Assembly (NCBI GenBank): GCA_016182905.1
Contig: JACPFR010000049.1
Span: 1-43,563 of the forward strand
Length of the DNA stretch: 43,563 bases
Origin: Elusimicrobiota bacterium
GTDB lineage: Bacteria > Elusimicrobiota > Elusimicrobia > UBA1565 > UBA9628
Direction: 5' to 3'
Positions 33,768-41,806 of this stretch are shown here, in pieces. The notes below the pieces were generated by a model, which was given only the letters and a program-made list of their open reading frames with translations, ran no database searches and was not told the DNA's origin. The translations under genes were made by a program, and so were the position numbers. How positions within the stretch are numbered: the stretch's first letter is position 1; every line of letters begins with the position of its first letter.

Positions 33768-36700
33768 GGCTTCGCCGGCTCCTTCGCCGCGCCCGCGGGT
33801 ATGCGCTCCACGAAGGCGTCGAGCGCGTCGCCGATCTCCGTCGCCGCGGCCAGGTACGCGGCCTCGTCGCCGCCGTAGGGGTCGGCGATGTCGCCGCCGC
33901 GCTGGGCGTATTCCGCGAGCGAGAACACCTTGCCCTTGGCCTCGGGATGGCGGGCGAGAACCGCCTGCGCCTGCGCGGCGGTCATGGTGAGGATGAGGTT
34001 GGTCCCGGCGACGTCGGCGGCGGTCAGCGTCTGGGCGCGGTGGCCGGAGGCGTCCACGCCTTGCGCTTCGAGCGTGGCCTGCGCCTTGGCGTTCATGCCC
34101 TCGCCGGCCGCGGCGACCGAGAGGCCGCGGGAGACGACCTCGATGTCGGGGCGCCCGCGGCGGGAGAGCTTCTCGCGCGCCAGGTGCGCGGCCATCGGCG
34201 AGCGGCAGGTGTTGCCGGTGCAGACGAACATCAGGCGCTTGGGCTTGGGCGCCTGCGCCGGCTTCATCTCCGAGCCCTGCGGCGGCGCGGGCACGGGCGC
34301 CTGCTTCTCCGCGCCGTTGCTCGTCACCGAGCGCGACTGCAGGATGTAGAGCCTGTTGTCCTCGTCGAAGCCGAACTCGATGTCGAGGGCGTAGCCGAAG
34401 TGGCGCTCGAGCGCCACCGACACGTCGGAGAGCAGCTTGAGCTTCTCCGGAGTCATCGAGCGGCGGCGGCGCCACTCGGGGGGCATCTTCTCCTCGGCGG
34501 TGCCCTTGCCGGTCTTGCCGCGCACGACCGCGAGCTTCTTGTCGGCGACCATCGGGGGCAGGATCTCGAGGCCGGTCTTCTTGGAGAGAACGTACTGGTC
34601 GGGCGCCACGCGGCCGGAGACGACGCCCTCGCCCAGGCCGAAGGCGCCGTTGACGATGACGCGCCCCGAGCTGCCGGAGACCGGGTCCTGCGTGAAGGCC
34701 ACGCCGGAGACGACGGAGTCGACCATCGCCTGGACGACGACCGCCTGGGCGAGGTTGGCCGTCGACAGCCCGCGCGTCTCGCGGTAGAGCAGGGCGCGGG
34801 GGTTCCACAGGGAGGCCCACACGTCCTTGACGTGCTCGAGCAGCTCGGCGGGATCGACGTAGAGGTGCGTGTCGCCGGCGCCGGCGAAGGCGGCCTCGGC
34901 GCCGTCCTCGTCGACGGCCGAGGAGCGCACGGCGAGGAAGACCTTGCCCAGGCGCTGGGCGGCGAGGCCCTCGAGGATCTCCTTGCCCACGCCGGACTGG
35001 GCGGAGAGCGACGCGCCGAGGATGAGCCTGCGCGCCCGCTCCGAGCGCTGCTCGGGCGTCAGGCGCGCGTCGGAGCCCAGGGCCTCGAGGCGCTCGGCGA
35101 TGCCGGATTCCTTTAGGAAGCGGCGGTAGGCGTGGACGGTGAGCGCGATGCCGGGCGGGACCTCGCCGCCGGCGGCGCGCACGACGGAGGCGATCTCGCC
35201 GAGCTTGGCCGCCTTGCCGCCGACCCAGGGCACGTCGACGTCGAGGATGGCGGCCAGCGGAAGCACGGCGGGAGCGGAGGACTCCATGTCGGCGCGGCGC
35301 GAGGCCTCCAGGCGCCTGGCCTGGTCCTCCCATTTGCGGATCATGTCGGGGCTCATGCCGCGGCGGCGGGCCTTGGCGATGGCGGACTTGATGCGCGGCA
35401 GGGCCTCGACGGTGGCGGCCGGGAACAGGCGCGCGTGGGTCTGCAGCTCGCTCATCTCCTCGGCGAGCAGGCGCTCGTGGCGCTCCTTGGCCTCCCCCTT
35501 CAACCCGGCGAGCGCGATCTCGTGGGCGGCGAGCTCGGACTTCGGGCGGCCGAGCTCGACGGCGACGGCGCGCAGGCCGCGCGCGCGGGCCTCGGCCTCG
35601 CGCCAGACGCGCTCGACGGACTCGGTGGACAGCGACTCGGCGACGATCTCGCGGCGCTCCTTGAGGTCCGCGCCGGCGTCGGCGAGCTCGGCGGAGAAGC
35701 GCGCCTCGAGCGTGGCCTGCGCGAGCCTGCCGACGACGTCCTCCGGGCCGGGGATGACGGACAGCGCGTGGGCCAGCGCCTTGACCGCGCGCGGGTCGAC
35801 GAGCGCGCGGGAGAACAGGCCGGAGAGGACCTCGCGGATCAGGACCGCCTTCTGCTCGTGCTGCAGGGCCTGCGCGGCCTGGCGGTGGCGCAGCCACTGC
35901 GCCAGCGGAGCGGAGTCCCCCGAGGCGTCGAAGCGCTCGAGGACGCCGGCGGCGTCGAGCAGGGCGGCGCTGGCCCCCGGCGGGAACACCTCGACGACGC
36001 CGGTCGCGGGGTCCAGGCGCACCACCTCGCCCTCGAGCAGGGCGACGGCGGGCGCGGGCCTGGCCGGACGGGCGATCAGCTCGCCGGCGCGGACCGGGGC
36101 GCCGAGGTCGAAGGTGCTCAAGGACGCCGCGCCGTCCTTCCAATCGACGCCGGGCAGGATCGCGGCCGGTATGCCCATCTCGCGCGTCGTGATCGCGGCG
36201 TGGCTGAGCAGGCCGCCCGAGGTCGTGATCACCGCCTTCGAGGCGCGGATCGCGTCGAGGTCGTCGGGCGTGGTGTAGGGGGCCACGAAGATGAAGCCGC
36301 CCGCGGCCGCCTTCGCCTTGTCGTAGGTCACGCGCGCGAGCAAGGTCCGCCCGTGACCCGGGCTCGCCGCCATGCCCTGGAAGCTGCGTCCGAAGGTCGA
36401 GCGCGAAGGCGCCGGCGCGCGCAGCAGCCGCAGGAAATGACCGGTGCCGGGAGGGCTGTCGGAAGGCTTGAACTTCGCGACGGGATGGCCCTGGGCCCGG
36501 AGCGCGTCGAACAGGGCGTCGGGCGTGACGCCGCGCGGCCGCTCTCCCGGCTCGAGCGTGTGCACCTCGGCGCGCGCCAGGCCGATCTGGCCGCCCTTCG
36601 GGTCGCGCAGGGCGTACACCGTCACCCAGCCGTTCGGGTCGAGGCGGCGCTGGGCCCGCTCGACCGTCAGCGCGCCGAGCGAGCCGATCGTCTCGTATTG

Positions 36701-39040
36701 AAACAGCGACGGGTCGAGCGAGGAGACGACCTCCGCCATGCGCGCCCCGGCGACGCCGCCGGCGTCGAAATCGTCGGCGAGCCGGCCGAGGGGGTCGTAC
36801 CCGGAGTTGCGCACGAGGCGCCCGTCGACGCCCAGGCGCAGCTGTCCCCGGGCGATGGCGGCCTCGATGGGCTCGTTGACGAAGCGGTCGATCGTGCGCT
36901 GGCCGAGGCGCTCCTCGGCGGGTATGGCCGGCAGCCCCAGGGCCGCGAGGTTCTTGTCGAGCGCGGCGCGCAGGATCGCGCGCGGGCGCTTCTCGGTCTC
37001 GTACTTCTTCCAGCCCTCGACCATCGCGTTGTGGTCGTCGTGCACGTAGAACGGCAGGGTCCCTTCGCCGAGCACCGTGTCCACCCAGTCGTCGATGCGC
37101 GCGCCGACCTCCTCGCTCGTCTTGGCGCCCTGCACGAGCATCGGCAGGGCGAAGTCCACGCCGACCGTCGCGTGCAGGGCCTGCACGACGAGGGCGAAGG
37201 TGTCGGTCATCTCGTCGACGGTCTGCGAGGCGTGGTCCTTGTCGATCACCGCGGTCAGGAAGCCGTTCTTCTGGTCGACATGGAAGCCGGCTTTATGAAG
37301 CAGCCTCCCGACGTAATAGAGCCGGGTCTGGTTGTCGTAGCCGGTGCCCCACTCCTGGTAGCGCACGCGGATCATGCCGCCCTCGTCGGGCTGCAGGAAG
37401 CTCGCGTAGATCTCGGCGGAGTGCGCGCCGAGCTTGAAGTGGCCCCAGAACTGGTGGTCCTGCATGATCAGCGAGCCCTTCGGCGTGTCCTTGGAGCGCG
37501 TCATCGCCGCGAGCAGGGCCTTGAAGCCGGGCGAGACGACGCGGCCGTCCTTGACCAGCGGGTGCTCGGAGAGGTCGACGAGGGAGACGGACTTCTCGTC
37601 GGCCCACGAGCCCAGGCGCACGGTCAGGTTCGCCGGCGAGGCGGTGTTGGACTTGCCGACGGCCTCGAGCGCCTGCTGGTGGAGGTAGTTGAGGTACTTG
37701 TGCAGCGCGCGCTTGTCGATCGGCATCACCAGCGCGACCGCGGCGGGCGGCAGGAGGTCGGAATCGGAGAGGCCGCGCACCGCCGCCTCGATCTGGGCGC
37801 CGAGGCGCCGGACCTCGAGCTTGACGCCGAGGGCGTCCGCGGCGCGCGCGTCGTCGCCCTCGCCGAGCGCCGCGTAGGCCTCGGCCATCGCCGTCACGTG
37901 CGCGTGCACCGCGCGCGCGGTCTTGACCGTCATCTTCGACGAGCTCTGCGCGATCAGCTCGAGCGCGGCGAAGTTCGCCTCGATGAGGGAGTTGAAGCTC
38001 GCGAAGCGCGCGCGCAGGGCCTTGGTCTCCTCCGCGTCCTGCCCGCGCTCGAGGCGGACGCTGACCGCCTCGTCGGCGGACTTCGTCACCGTCAGCCCCG
38101 CGGCGGCGGGCGGGGCGTACAGCATCCGGTAGCCGAGGGCCTCGAAGCGCGCGCCGCGCCCGGTGCGGACGAGGAGCTTGTCGCCGGGCAAGGTCTTGAG
38201 CCAGGGCGCCGTCTTCGGCGGCAGGACCGTGAGCGTAGCCGCCTCGGGCTCCGGCTCGCTCTTGACGAACGCCGACTTGACGTCCCCCCACGCCTCGGAC
38301 GCCGCCTCGGCGACCGAGCCCCAGGCGCCTTTGAGCCAGTTCTTCGCCGTCCCGCCTTTCGGAGCGGGCGGCGCCATCTTGAAGGCGGCCTTCGCCGCGC
38401 CCTTTTCCGCCGGAGCCAGGCCCGAGGGCTTCCCCGAGGCCGCGGGAGCGGCCGCGGCGAGCATCCCGGCCGCCTCGCCGCCGGCCTCGTCCTCGGCGCC
38501 GTCGTAGAGTCTCTTGAGGTCGGCGGCCGACGCCTTCGCCCCGCCGACGAGCTTCCCCTCGAGCTCGCCGGCCGACGCGGGAGAGTGGGCGGGGGAGTCG
38601 ATCGCCGGCGGCAGGGGCTTGGCGACGAACGTCTTCATCGGGGTCGCGGCCTTGGCGGGCGCCGCCTGCGGCGCGAGCGAGGCGGCGGGGTCGTCGGGGT
38701 CGGCCCACGACGCCGGCTTGGACGGGTCGTGGCCGATATAACCCGCCGGAGGATTGAGCTCGCTCGGCTTGGCCGCCGCGGCCGCGGGCGCGGCCAACGG
38801 CGCGGCCAGAGGCGCGGGCGCCGCGGCGCCGAGCGTGGGCGCGAGGCCGAGGCCCAAGGCCGGCACGGCCGACACGCCGCCGGGGCCCGCCGCGGGGCCG
38901 CCGACGGTGCCGGCCTGGCCGCCTTGGCCCGTGCCGGTATTGCCCGATTTGGGCAGATTGACGTCCACCGCGAGCGCGGGACGCGCCAGCAGGGCGGATA
39001 AGAGGAAGGCCAGGGCTCCCCGGAGGGGTTTCGGGGCCAT
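33764..39040 (-). CDS. Giant leader-bearing phosphohistidine/ATP-grasp dikinase-like protein fused to a low-molecular-weight tyrosine phosphatase
   Basis: A 1758-residue protein. It has a signal peptide (MAPKPLRGALAFLLSALLARPALA), ~200 Ala/Pro/Gly-rich residues, and an unrecognised region (~230-890). A PEP-utiliser swivel domain follows with the phosphohistidine in 'GGLLSHAAITTREMGIP' (~945), then a charged helical linker. A PPDK/PEP-synthase-type ATP-grasp domain spans ~1262-1590 ('VGGKAAKLGEIA', 'RSSAVDEDGAEAAFAGAGDT', 'FTQDPVSG', 'GLGEGVVSG', 'LYILQSRSV'). At the C-terminus is a phosphatase with the P-loop 'VCTGNTCRSPMAAHLA' (~1605) and 'DPYGGDEAAY'. The PEP-binding barrel is missing, and the order His-then-ATP-grasp resembles glucan water dikinases. 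It likely phosphorylates an unknown acceptor. Its promoter is TACACT-N6-ATG. Confidence 0.85.
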   Translation of the reverse strand: MAPKPLRGALAFLLSALLARPALAVDVNLPKSGNTGTGQGGQAGTVGGPAAGPGGVSAVPALGLGLAPTLGAAAPAPLAAPLAAPAAAAAKPSELNPPAGYIGHDPSKPASWADPDDPAASLAPQAAPAKAATPMKTFVAKPLPPAIDSPAHSPASAGELEGKLVGGAKASAADLKRLYDGAEDEAGGEAAGMLAAAAPAASGKPSGLAPAEKGAAKAAFKMAPPAPKGGTAKNWLKGAWGSVAEAASEAWGDVKSAFVKSEPEPEAATLTVLPPKTAPWLKTLPGDKLLVRTGRGARFEALGYRMLYAPPAAAGLTVTKSADEAVSVRLERGQDAEETKALRARFASFNSLIEANFAALELIAQSSSKMTVKTARAVHAHVTAMAEAYAALGEGDDARAADALGVKLEVRRLGAQIEAAVRGLSDSDLLPPAAVALVMPIDKRALHKYLNYLHQQALEAVGKSNTASPANLTVRLGSWADEKSVSLVDLSEHPLVKDGRVVSPGFKALLAAMTRSKDTPKGSLIMQDHQFWGHFKLGAHSAEIYASFLQPDEGGMIRVRYQEWGTGYDNQTRLYYVGRLLHKAGFHVDQKNGFLTAVIDKDHASQTVDEMTDTFALVVQALHATVGVDFALPMLVQGAKTSEEVGARIDDWVDTVLGEGTLPFYVHDDHNAMVEGWKKYETEKRPRAILRAALDKNLAALGLPAIPAEERLGQRTIDRFVNEPIEAAIARGQLRLGVDGRLVRNSGYDPLGRLADDFDAGGVAGARMAEVVSSLDPSLFQYETIGSLGALTVERAQRRLDPNGWVTVYALRDPKGGQIGLARAEVHTLEPGERPRGVTPDALFDALRAQGHPVAKFKPSDSPPGTGHFLRLLRAPAPSRSTFGRSFQGMAASPGHGRTLLARVTYDKAKAAAGGFIFVAPYTTPDDLDAIRASKAVITTSGGLLSHAAITTREMGIPAAILPGVDWKDGAASLSTFDLGAPVRAGELIARPARPAPAVALLEGEVVRLDPATGVVEVFPPGASAALLDAAGVLERFDASGDSAPLAQWLRHRQAAQALQHEQKAVLIREVLSGLFSRALVDPRAVKALAHALSVIPGPEDVVGRLAQATLEARFSAELADAGADLKERREIVAESLSTESVERVWREAEARARGLRAVAVELGRPKSELAAHEIALAGLKGEAKERHERLLAEEMSELQTHARLFPAATVEALPRIKSAIAKARRRGMSPDMIRKWEDQARRLEASRRADMESSAPAVLPLAAILDVDVPWVGGKAAKLGEIASVVRAAGGEVPPGIALTVHAYRRFLKESGIAERLEALGSDARLTPEQRSERARRLILGASLSAQSGVGKEILEGLAAQRLGKVFLAVRSSAVDEDGAEAAFAGAGDTHLYVDPAELLEHVKDVWASLWNPRALLYRETRGLSTANLAQAVVVQAMVDSVVSGVAFTQDPVSGSSGRVIVNGAFGLGEGVVSGRVAPDQYVLSKKTGLEILPPMVADKKLAVVRGKTGKGTAEEKMPPEWRRRRSMTPEKLKLLSDVSVALERHFGYALDIEFGFDEDNRLYILQSRSVTSNGAEKQAPVPAPPQGSEMKPAQAPKPKRLMFVCTGNTCRSPMAAHLAREKLSRRGRPDIEVVSRGLSVAAAGEGMNAKAQATLEAQGVDASGHRAQTLTAADVAGTNLILTMTAAQAQAVLARHPEAKGKVFSLAEYAQRGGDIADPYGGDEAAYLAAATEIGDALDAFVERIPAGAAKEPAKP

Positions 39041-39046
39041 GCCCCG

Positions 39047-39052
39047 AGTGTA
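39047..39052 (-). promoter_or_regulatory. -10 element of the giant dikinase-like gene
   Basis: On the minus strand TACACT (39052-39047) is 6 bases before the ATG at 39040, indicating a leaderless transcript. The -35 position is weak. Confidence 0.5.
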
Positions 39053-39084
39053 GCCCCCCTTTTTCCTCCGCGCCAGGGGGTACG

Positions 39085-39113
39085 TTGACAGGGGGGCCCC
39101 GGGCCGTTATACT
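39085..39113 (+). promoter_or_regulatory. Consensus sigma-70 promoter of coaD
   Basis: TTGACA (39085-39090), a 17-base GC-rich spacer and TATACT (39108-39113) form a near-perfect promoter. The ATG follows after 6 bases, so the mRNA should start at or beside the start codon. Confidence 0.85.
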
Positions 39114-39119
39114 GCCGGG

Positions 39120-39614
39120 ATGAGCCGAATCGCGGTCTATCCCGGAAGTTTCGATCCCCTCACGCGCGGGCATCTCGACATCATCCAGCGCGCCTCCAAG
39201 ATATTCGACCACGTCATCGTCGCCGTGTCGAACAACGCGTCCAAGCGGAACACGTTCTCCGTCTCCGAGCGCATCGAGATGGTCGAGGAGTCCATCCGCA
39301 ACCTCCCCAACGTGGACTGCGACACCATCTCGGGACTGCTCGTCGACTACATGAAGCACAAGAAGGCGCGCGTCCTCATCCGCGGCCTGCGCGTCGTCTC
39401 CGACATGGACTACGAGTTCCAGCTCGCCTCCTTCAACCGCCGCCTCAACAAGGACGTCGAGACCGTCTTCCTGATGCCCGACGACCAGTACACCTACCTG
39501 GCCTCCTCGATGGTGCGCGAGATCGCGCGCCTGGGCGCCGGCACCGAGCAATTCGTCCCGTCCTTCGTGGCGCGGCGGCGCAAGCTGAAATTTGGCGGCC
39601 CCAAGGTCAAATAG
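39120..39614 (+). CDS. coaD: Pantetheine-phosphate adenylyltransferase (coenzyme A synthesis)
   Basis: A 164-residue enzyme of normal length that transfers AMP from ATP to 4'-phosphopantetheine. The nucleotidyltransferase start 'AVYPGSFDPLTRGHLDII' carries the T/HxGH-type motif. 'VLIRGLRVVSDMDYEFQLASFNRRL' and 'TYLASSMVREIARLG' (the ISSxxxR-like motif) are typical. The C-terminus has a short basic tail. The next gene seems to begin 23 bases before its stop. Confidence 0.96.
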   Translation: MSRIAVYPGSFDPLTRGHLDIIQRASKIFDHVIVAVSNNASKRNTFSVSERIEMVEESIRNLPNVDCDTISGLLVDYMKHKKARVLIRGLRVVSDMDYEFQLASFNRRLNKDVETVFLMPDDQYTYLASSMVREIARLGAGTEQFVPSFVARRRKLKFGGPKVK

Positions 39615-40434
39615 CCTCCTGACGTTGGCCGCGGCGCTGCTGCTCGGCGCCGCGTGCAAGCGCGCGCCCGCCCCGGCCCCCGCCGAGACGCCGGACCTCG
39701 CCCCGCCCGAGCCGTCCTCGTCGCTGATCGCGACCCCGCTCGACTCGGCCACGACCGGCTTCACCAACGAGATGCAGGCCGCCAACCTGACCCGGGAGAC
39801 CTCCGACCTGGGCATCCAGCACATCAGCAAGCACATCGAGGAGGGCCAAGGAGAGGCGGAGCGCCGCGGCCCCCCGCCGCCGCTGTCCGAGGTGGAGAAG
39901 AAGGAGCGCATGGCCCAGCTCAAGGAGATGCGCGAGGAGTTCACGCGCATGCGCCGCGGCATCGACGCCCAGCGCGACAAGACCGTGGCCCTGCCCGGCT
40001 CGACGGCCGCCATCATCAAGGGCCGCGAGTCCGGCGGCATCCTCGGCGCCGTCGAGGACGGCCCCGGGGTGTGGAGCGGCGCCTACGGCGGGGCCGTCGA
40101 GACCGGCGAGCGCGTCGTCGAGAACGCCGCGGCCTGGGCCGAGCTGTGGGGGCGCCTCTCGCGCGAGACCCCGCCGGACGTCGATTTCTCGAAGACCCGC
40201 GTCGCGGCCGTGTTCGTCGGCCCGCGCCCGACCTCGGGCTACCGCGCCAAGCTGATCGGCATCGAGGTCGAGGCGACGCGCTACCTCGTCCGTTGGTACG
40301 AGGAAGGCCCCGGCCAGGGCGAGACCGTCGCGGACGGGGCCACGGCCCCCTTCCTGCTCGTCTCGGTGCCGAAGGACGACAAGGCCATCCGCTGGGATAA
40401 GAAGCGCCGGGCCGAAGGGCCCAAAAGAAACTAG
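39592..40434 (+). CDS. PrcB-domain lipoprotein
   Basis: About 280 residues from a TTG inside coaD (a later TTG at 39625 would truncate the signal). The leader MAAPRSNSLLTLAAALLLGAAC fits a lipoprotein with Cys near residue 22, followed by Pro-rich spacer and a charged helical segment (~75-130). The C-terminal ~110 residues match the PrcB_C pattern: 'GVWSGAYGGAVETGERVVENAAAWAELWGRL', 'PPDVDFSKTRVAAVFVGPRPTSGYRAKLIGIEV', 'APFLLVSVPKDD'. PrcB proteins are accessory parts of surface protease complexes such as dentilisin in treponemes. No PrcA/PrtP is adjacent, but peptidase genes follow. Confidence 0.72.
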   Translation: MAAPRSNSLLTLAAALLLGAACKRAPAPAPAETPDLAPPEPSSSLIATPLDSATTGFTNEMQAANLTRETSDLGIQHISKHIEEGQGEAERRGPPPPLSEVEKKERMAQLKEMREEFTRMRRGIDAQRDKTVALPGSTAAIIKGRESGGILGAVEDGPGVWSGAYGGAVETGERVVENAAAWAELWGRLSRETPPDVDFSKTRVAAVFVGPRPTSGYRAKLIGIEVEATRYLVRWYEEGPGQGETVADGATAPFLLVSVPKDDKAIRWDKKRRAEGPKRN

Positions 40435-40454
40435 GCCTTTAGTCCTTTTTTAGC

Positions 40455-40484
40455 TTGACTCGCTTTCCGGGCCGCGCTTATAAT
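40455..40484 (+). promoter_or_regulatory. Sigma-70 promoter of the carboxypeptidase gene
   Basis: TTGACT (40455-40460), an 18-base spacer and a perfect TATAAT (40479-40484) put the transcript start near 40491. GGGGGCT (40485-40491) and AGCCCCC (40503-40509) form an inverted repeat around this start. Confidence 0.75.
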
Positions 40485-40510
40485 GGGGGCTGTCCCGATT
40501 GGAGCCCCCG

Positions 40511-41806
40511 ATGAGAACACTCGCCGCCATGCTCGTGCTGTGCGCCGGAAGCGCCCTCGCCCTGCCCGACCCGTTCGACGGGAAAGGCGCCAAGGCGCCG
40601 ACCGTCGTGACGGTCAAGGCTCCCGCCTCCGCCATCGGAGAGGCCGACTCCCGCGTCTGGGTCGAGCTCGAGGCCCCGGGCAAGGCCGAGCGTCAGGCCG
40701 CGGTCGACGCCGGCGTCAGCGTCGAGGAGATCAAGCCCGGCTCGGCCGCCGGCTTCGCCACGCCCAAGGCCCTCGAGCGCGCCAAGGCCGCCGGCCTCAA
40801 GGTCCGCACGACGGTCACGCTGCGCCAGCGCTTCGGCGCCCTCGACTTCCCCGAGAAGGACGCGGTCTACCACAACTATAAGGAACTCGAGGCGGACATG
40901 CGCTCGCTGGCCGCGCGCGCGCCGGACGTGGCCTCGGTGATCTCGATCGGCAAGTCCACCCGCGGCCGCGACCTGTGGGCCGTGCGCCTGACCAAGGGCG
41001 CCACGGGGACGCAGCGCAGCAAGAAGCCCGGCATCGTCTTCATGGGCACGCACCACGCGCGCGAGCACCTCTCGACCGAGGTCCCTCTCCTGATCGCCAA
41101 GCACCTCGTCGACAACCGCGCCGACGCGGAGATCGCGCGCCTGCTCGACACCCGCGACGTCTACTTCATCCCCATGGTCAACCCCGACGGCGTCGAGTAC
41201 GACATCGAGGGCGGCAAGTACCACATGCACCGCAAGAACATGGCGAAGAACGCCGACGGCTCGACCGGCGTGGACCTCAACCGCAACTACGCCTGGGGCT
41301 GGGGCGGCGGCGGGGCCTCCCCGAACCCCGACGACGACACATACCGCGGCCCGTCCGCGTTCTCGGAGCCCGAGAGCAGGGCCGTGAAGGCGTTCGTCGA
41401 GGCCCGCCCGAACCTCAAGGTCATGCTGTCCTACCACACCTTCTCCGAGCTGATCCTCTACCCATGGGGCGGCTCCGACGAGCAGATCCCCGATAAGAAG
41501 GCGCTGGCGGCGTTCAAGAACATGGCCGGCGAGATGGCCAAGATGACCGGCTACACCCCCGAGCAGTCGAGCGACCTGTACGTCGCGACTGGGGATACTT
41601 GCGATTGGGCCTGGGGCGAGAAGGGTATCTTCGCCTTCACCTTCGAGCTGACGCCGAAGTCCATGTGGGACGGCGGCTTCTACCCCGGCGCGGGCGTCGT
41701 GCAGCGGGTGCTCCAGGCGAACATCCGCCCCGCCCTCTACCTCATCGACCTGTCCGACGATCCTTATCGCGCCGCCAAGGACGCGGCGGGGATCACCGCC
41801 CGATGA
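40511..41806 (+). CDS. Exported M14 zinc carboxypeptidase
   Basis: A 431-residue secreted metallopeptidase. The ATG at 40511 follows ATTGGAG and starts a signal peptide (MRTLAAMLVLCAGSALA). After a pro-region, the catalytic domain shows the zinc HxxE motif in 'GTHHAREHLSTE' (~182), 'IPMVNPDGVEYD', 'RKNMAKN...DLNRNYAWGWGGGG', the third zinc ligand in 'LSYHTFSELILYPWG' (~309), and the catalytic glutamate in 'FAFTFELTP' (~379). It should remove C-terminal residues from peptides outside the cytoplasm. It overlaps the next gene by ATGA. Confidence 0.93.
   Translation: MRTLAAMLVLCAGSALALPDPFDGKGAKAPTVVTVKAPASAIGEADSRVWVELEAPGKAERQAAVDAGVSVEEIKPGSAAGFATPKALERAKAAGLKVRTTVTLRQRFGALDFPEKDAVYHNYKELEADMRSLAARAPDVASVISIGKSTRGRDLWAVRLTKGATGTQRSKKPGIVFMGTHHAREHLSTEVPLLIAKHLVDNRADAEIARLLDTRDVYFIPMVNPDGVEYDIEGGKYHMHRKNMAKNADGSTGVDLNRNYAWGWGGGGASPNPDDDTYRGPSAFSEPESRAVKAFVEARPNLKVMLSYHTFSELILYPWGGSDEQIPDKKALAAFKNMAGEMAKMTGYTPEQSSDLYVATGDTCDWAWGEKGIFAFTFELTPKSMWDGGFYPGAGVVQRVLQANIRPALYLIDLSDDPYRAAKDAAGITAR

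Noticed and set aside
32163-36143. Minus-strand open frame of 1326 codons spanning several genes
   Set aside because: It runs antisense to the HEAT-like gene and out of frame with the dikinase-like gene, with no domain motifs and an extreme Arg/Ala/Gly composition.
35132-39001. Plus-strand open frame of 1289 codons opposite the giant dikinase-like gene
   Set aside because: It lacks any recognisable domain, is full of Arg/Gly/Ala runs, and mirrors the third codon positions of the minus-strand gene, whose motifs are clear. It is a high-GC shadow frame.
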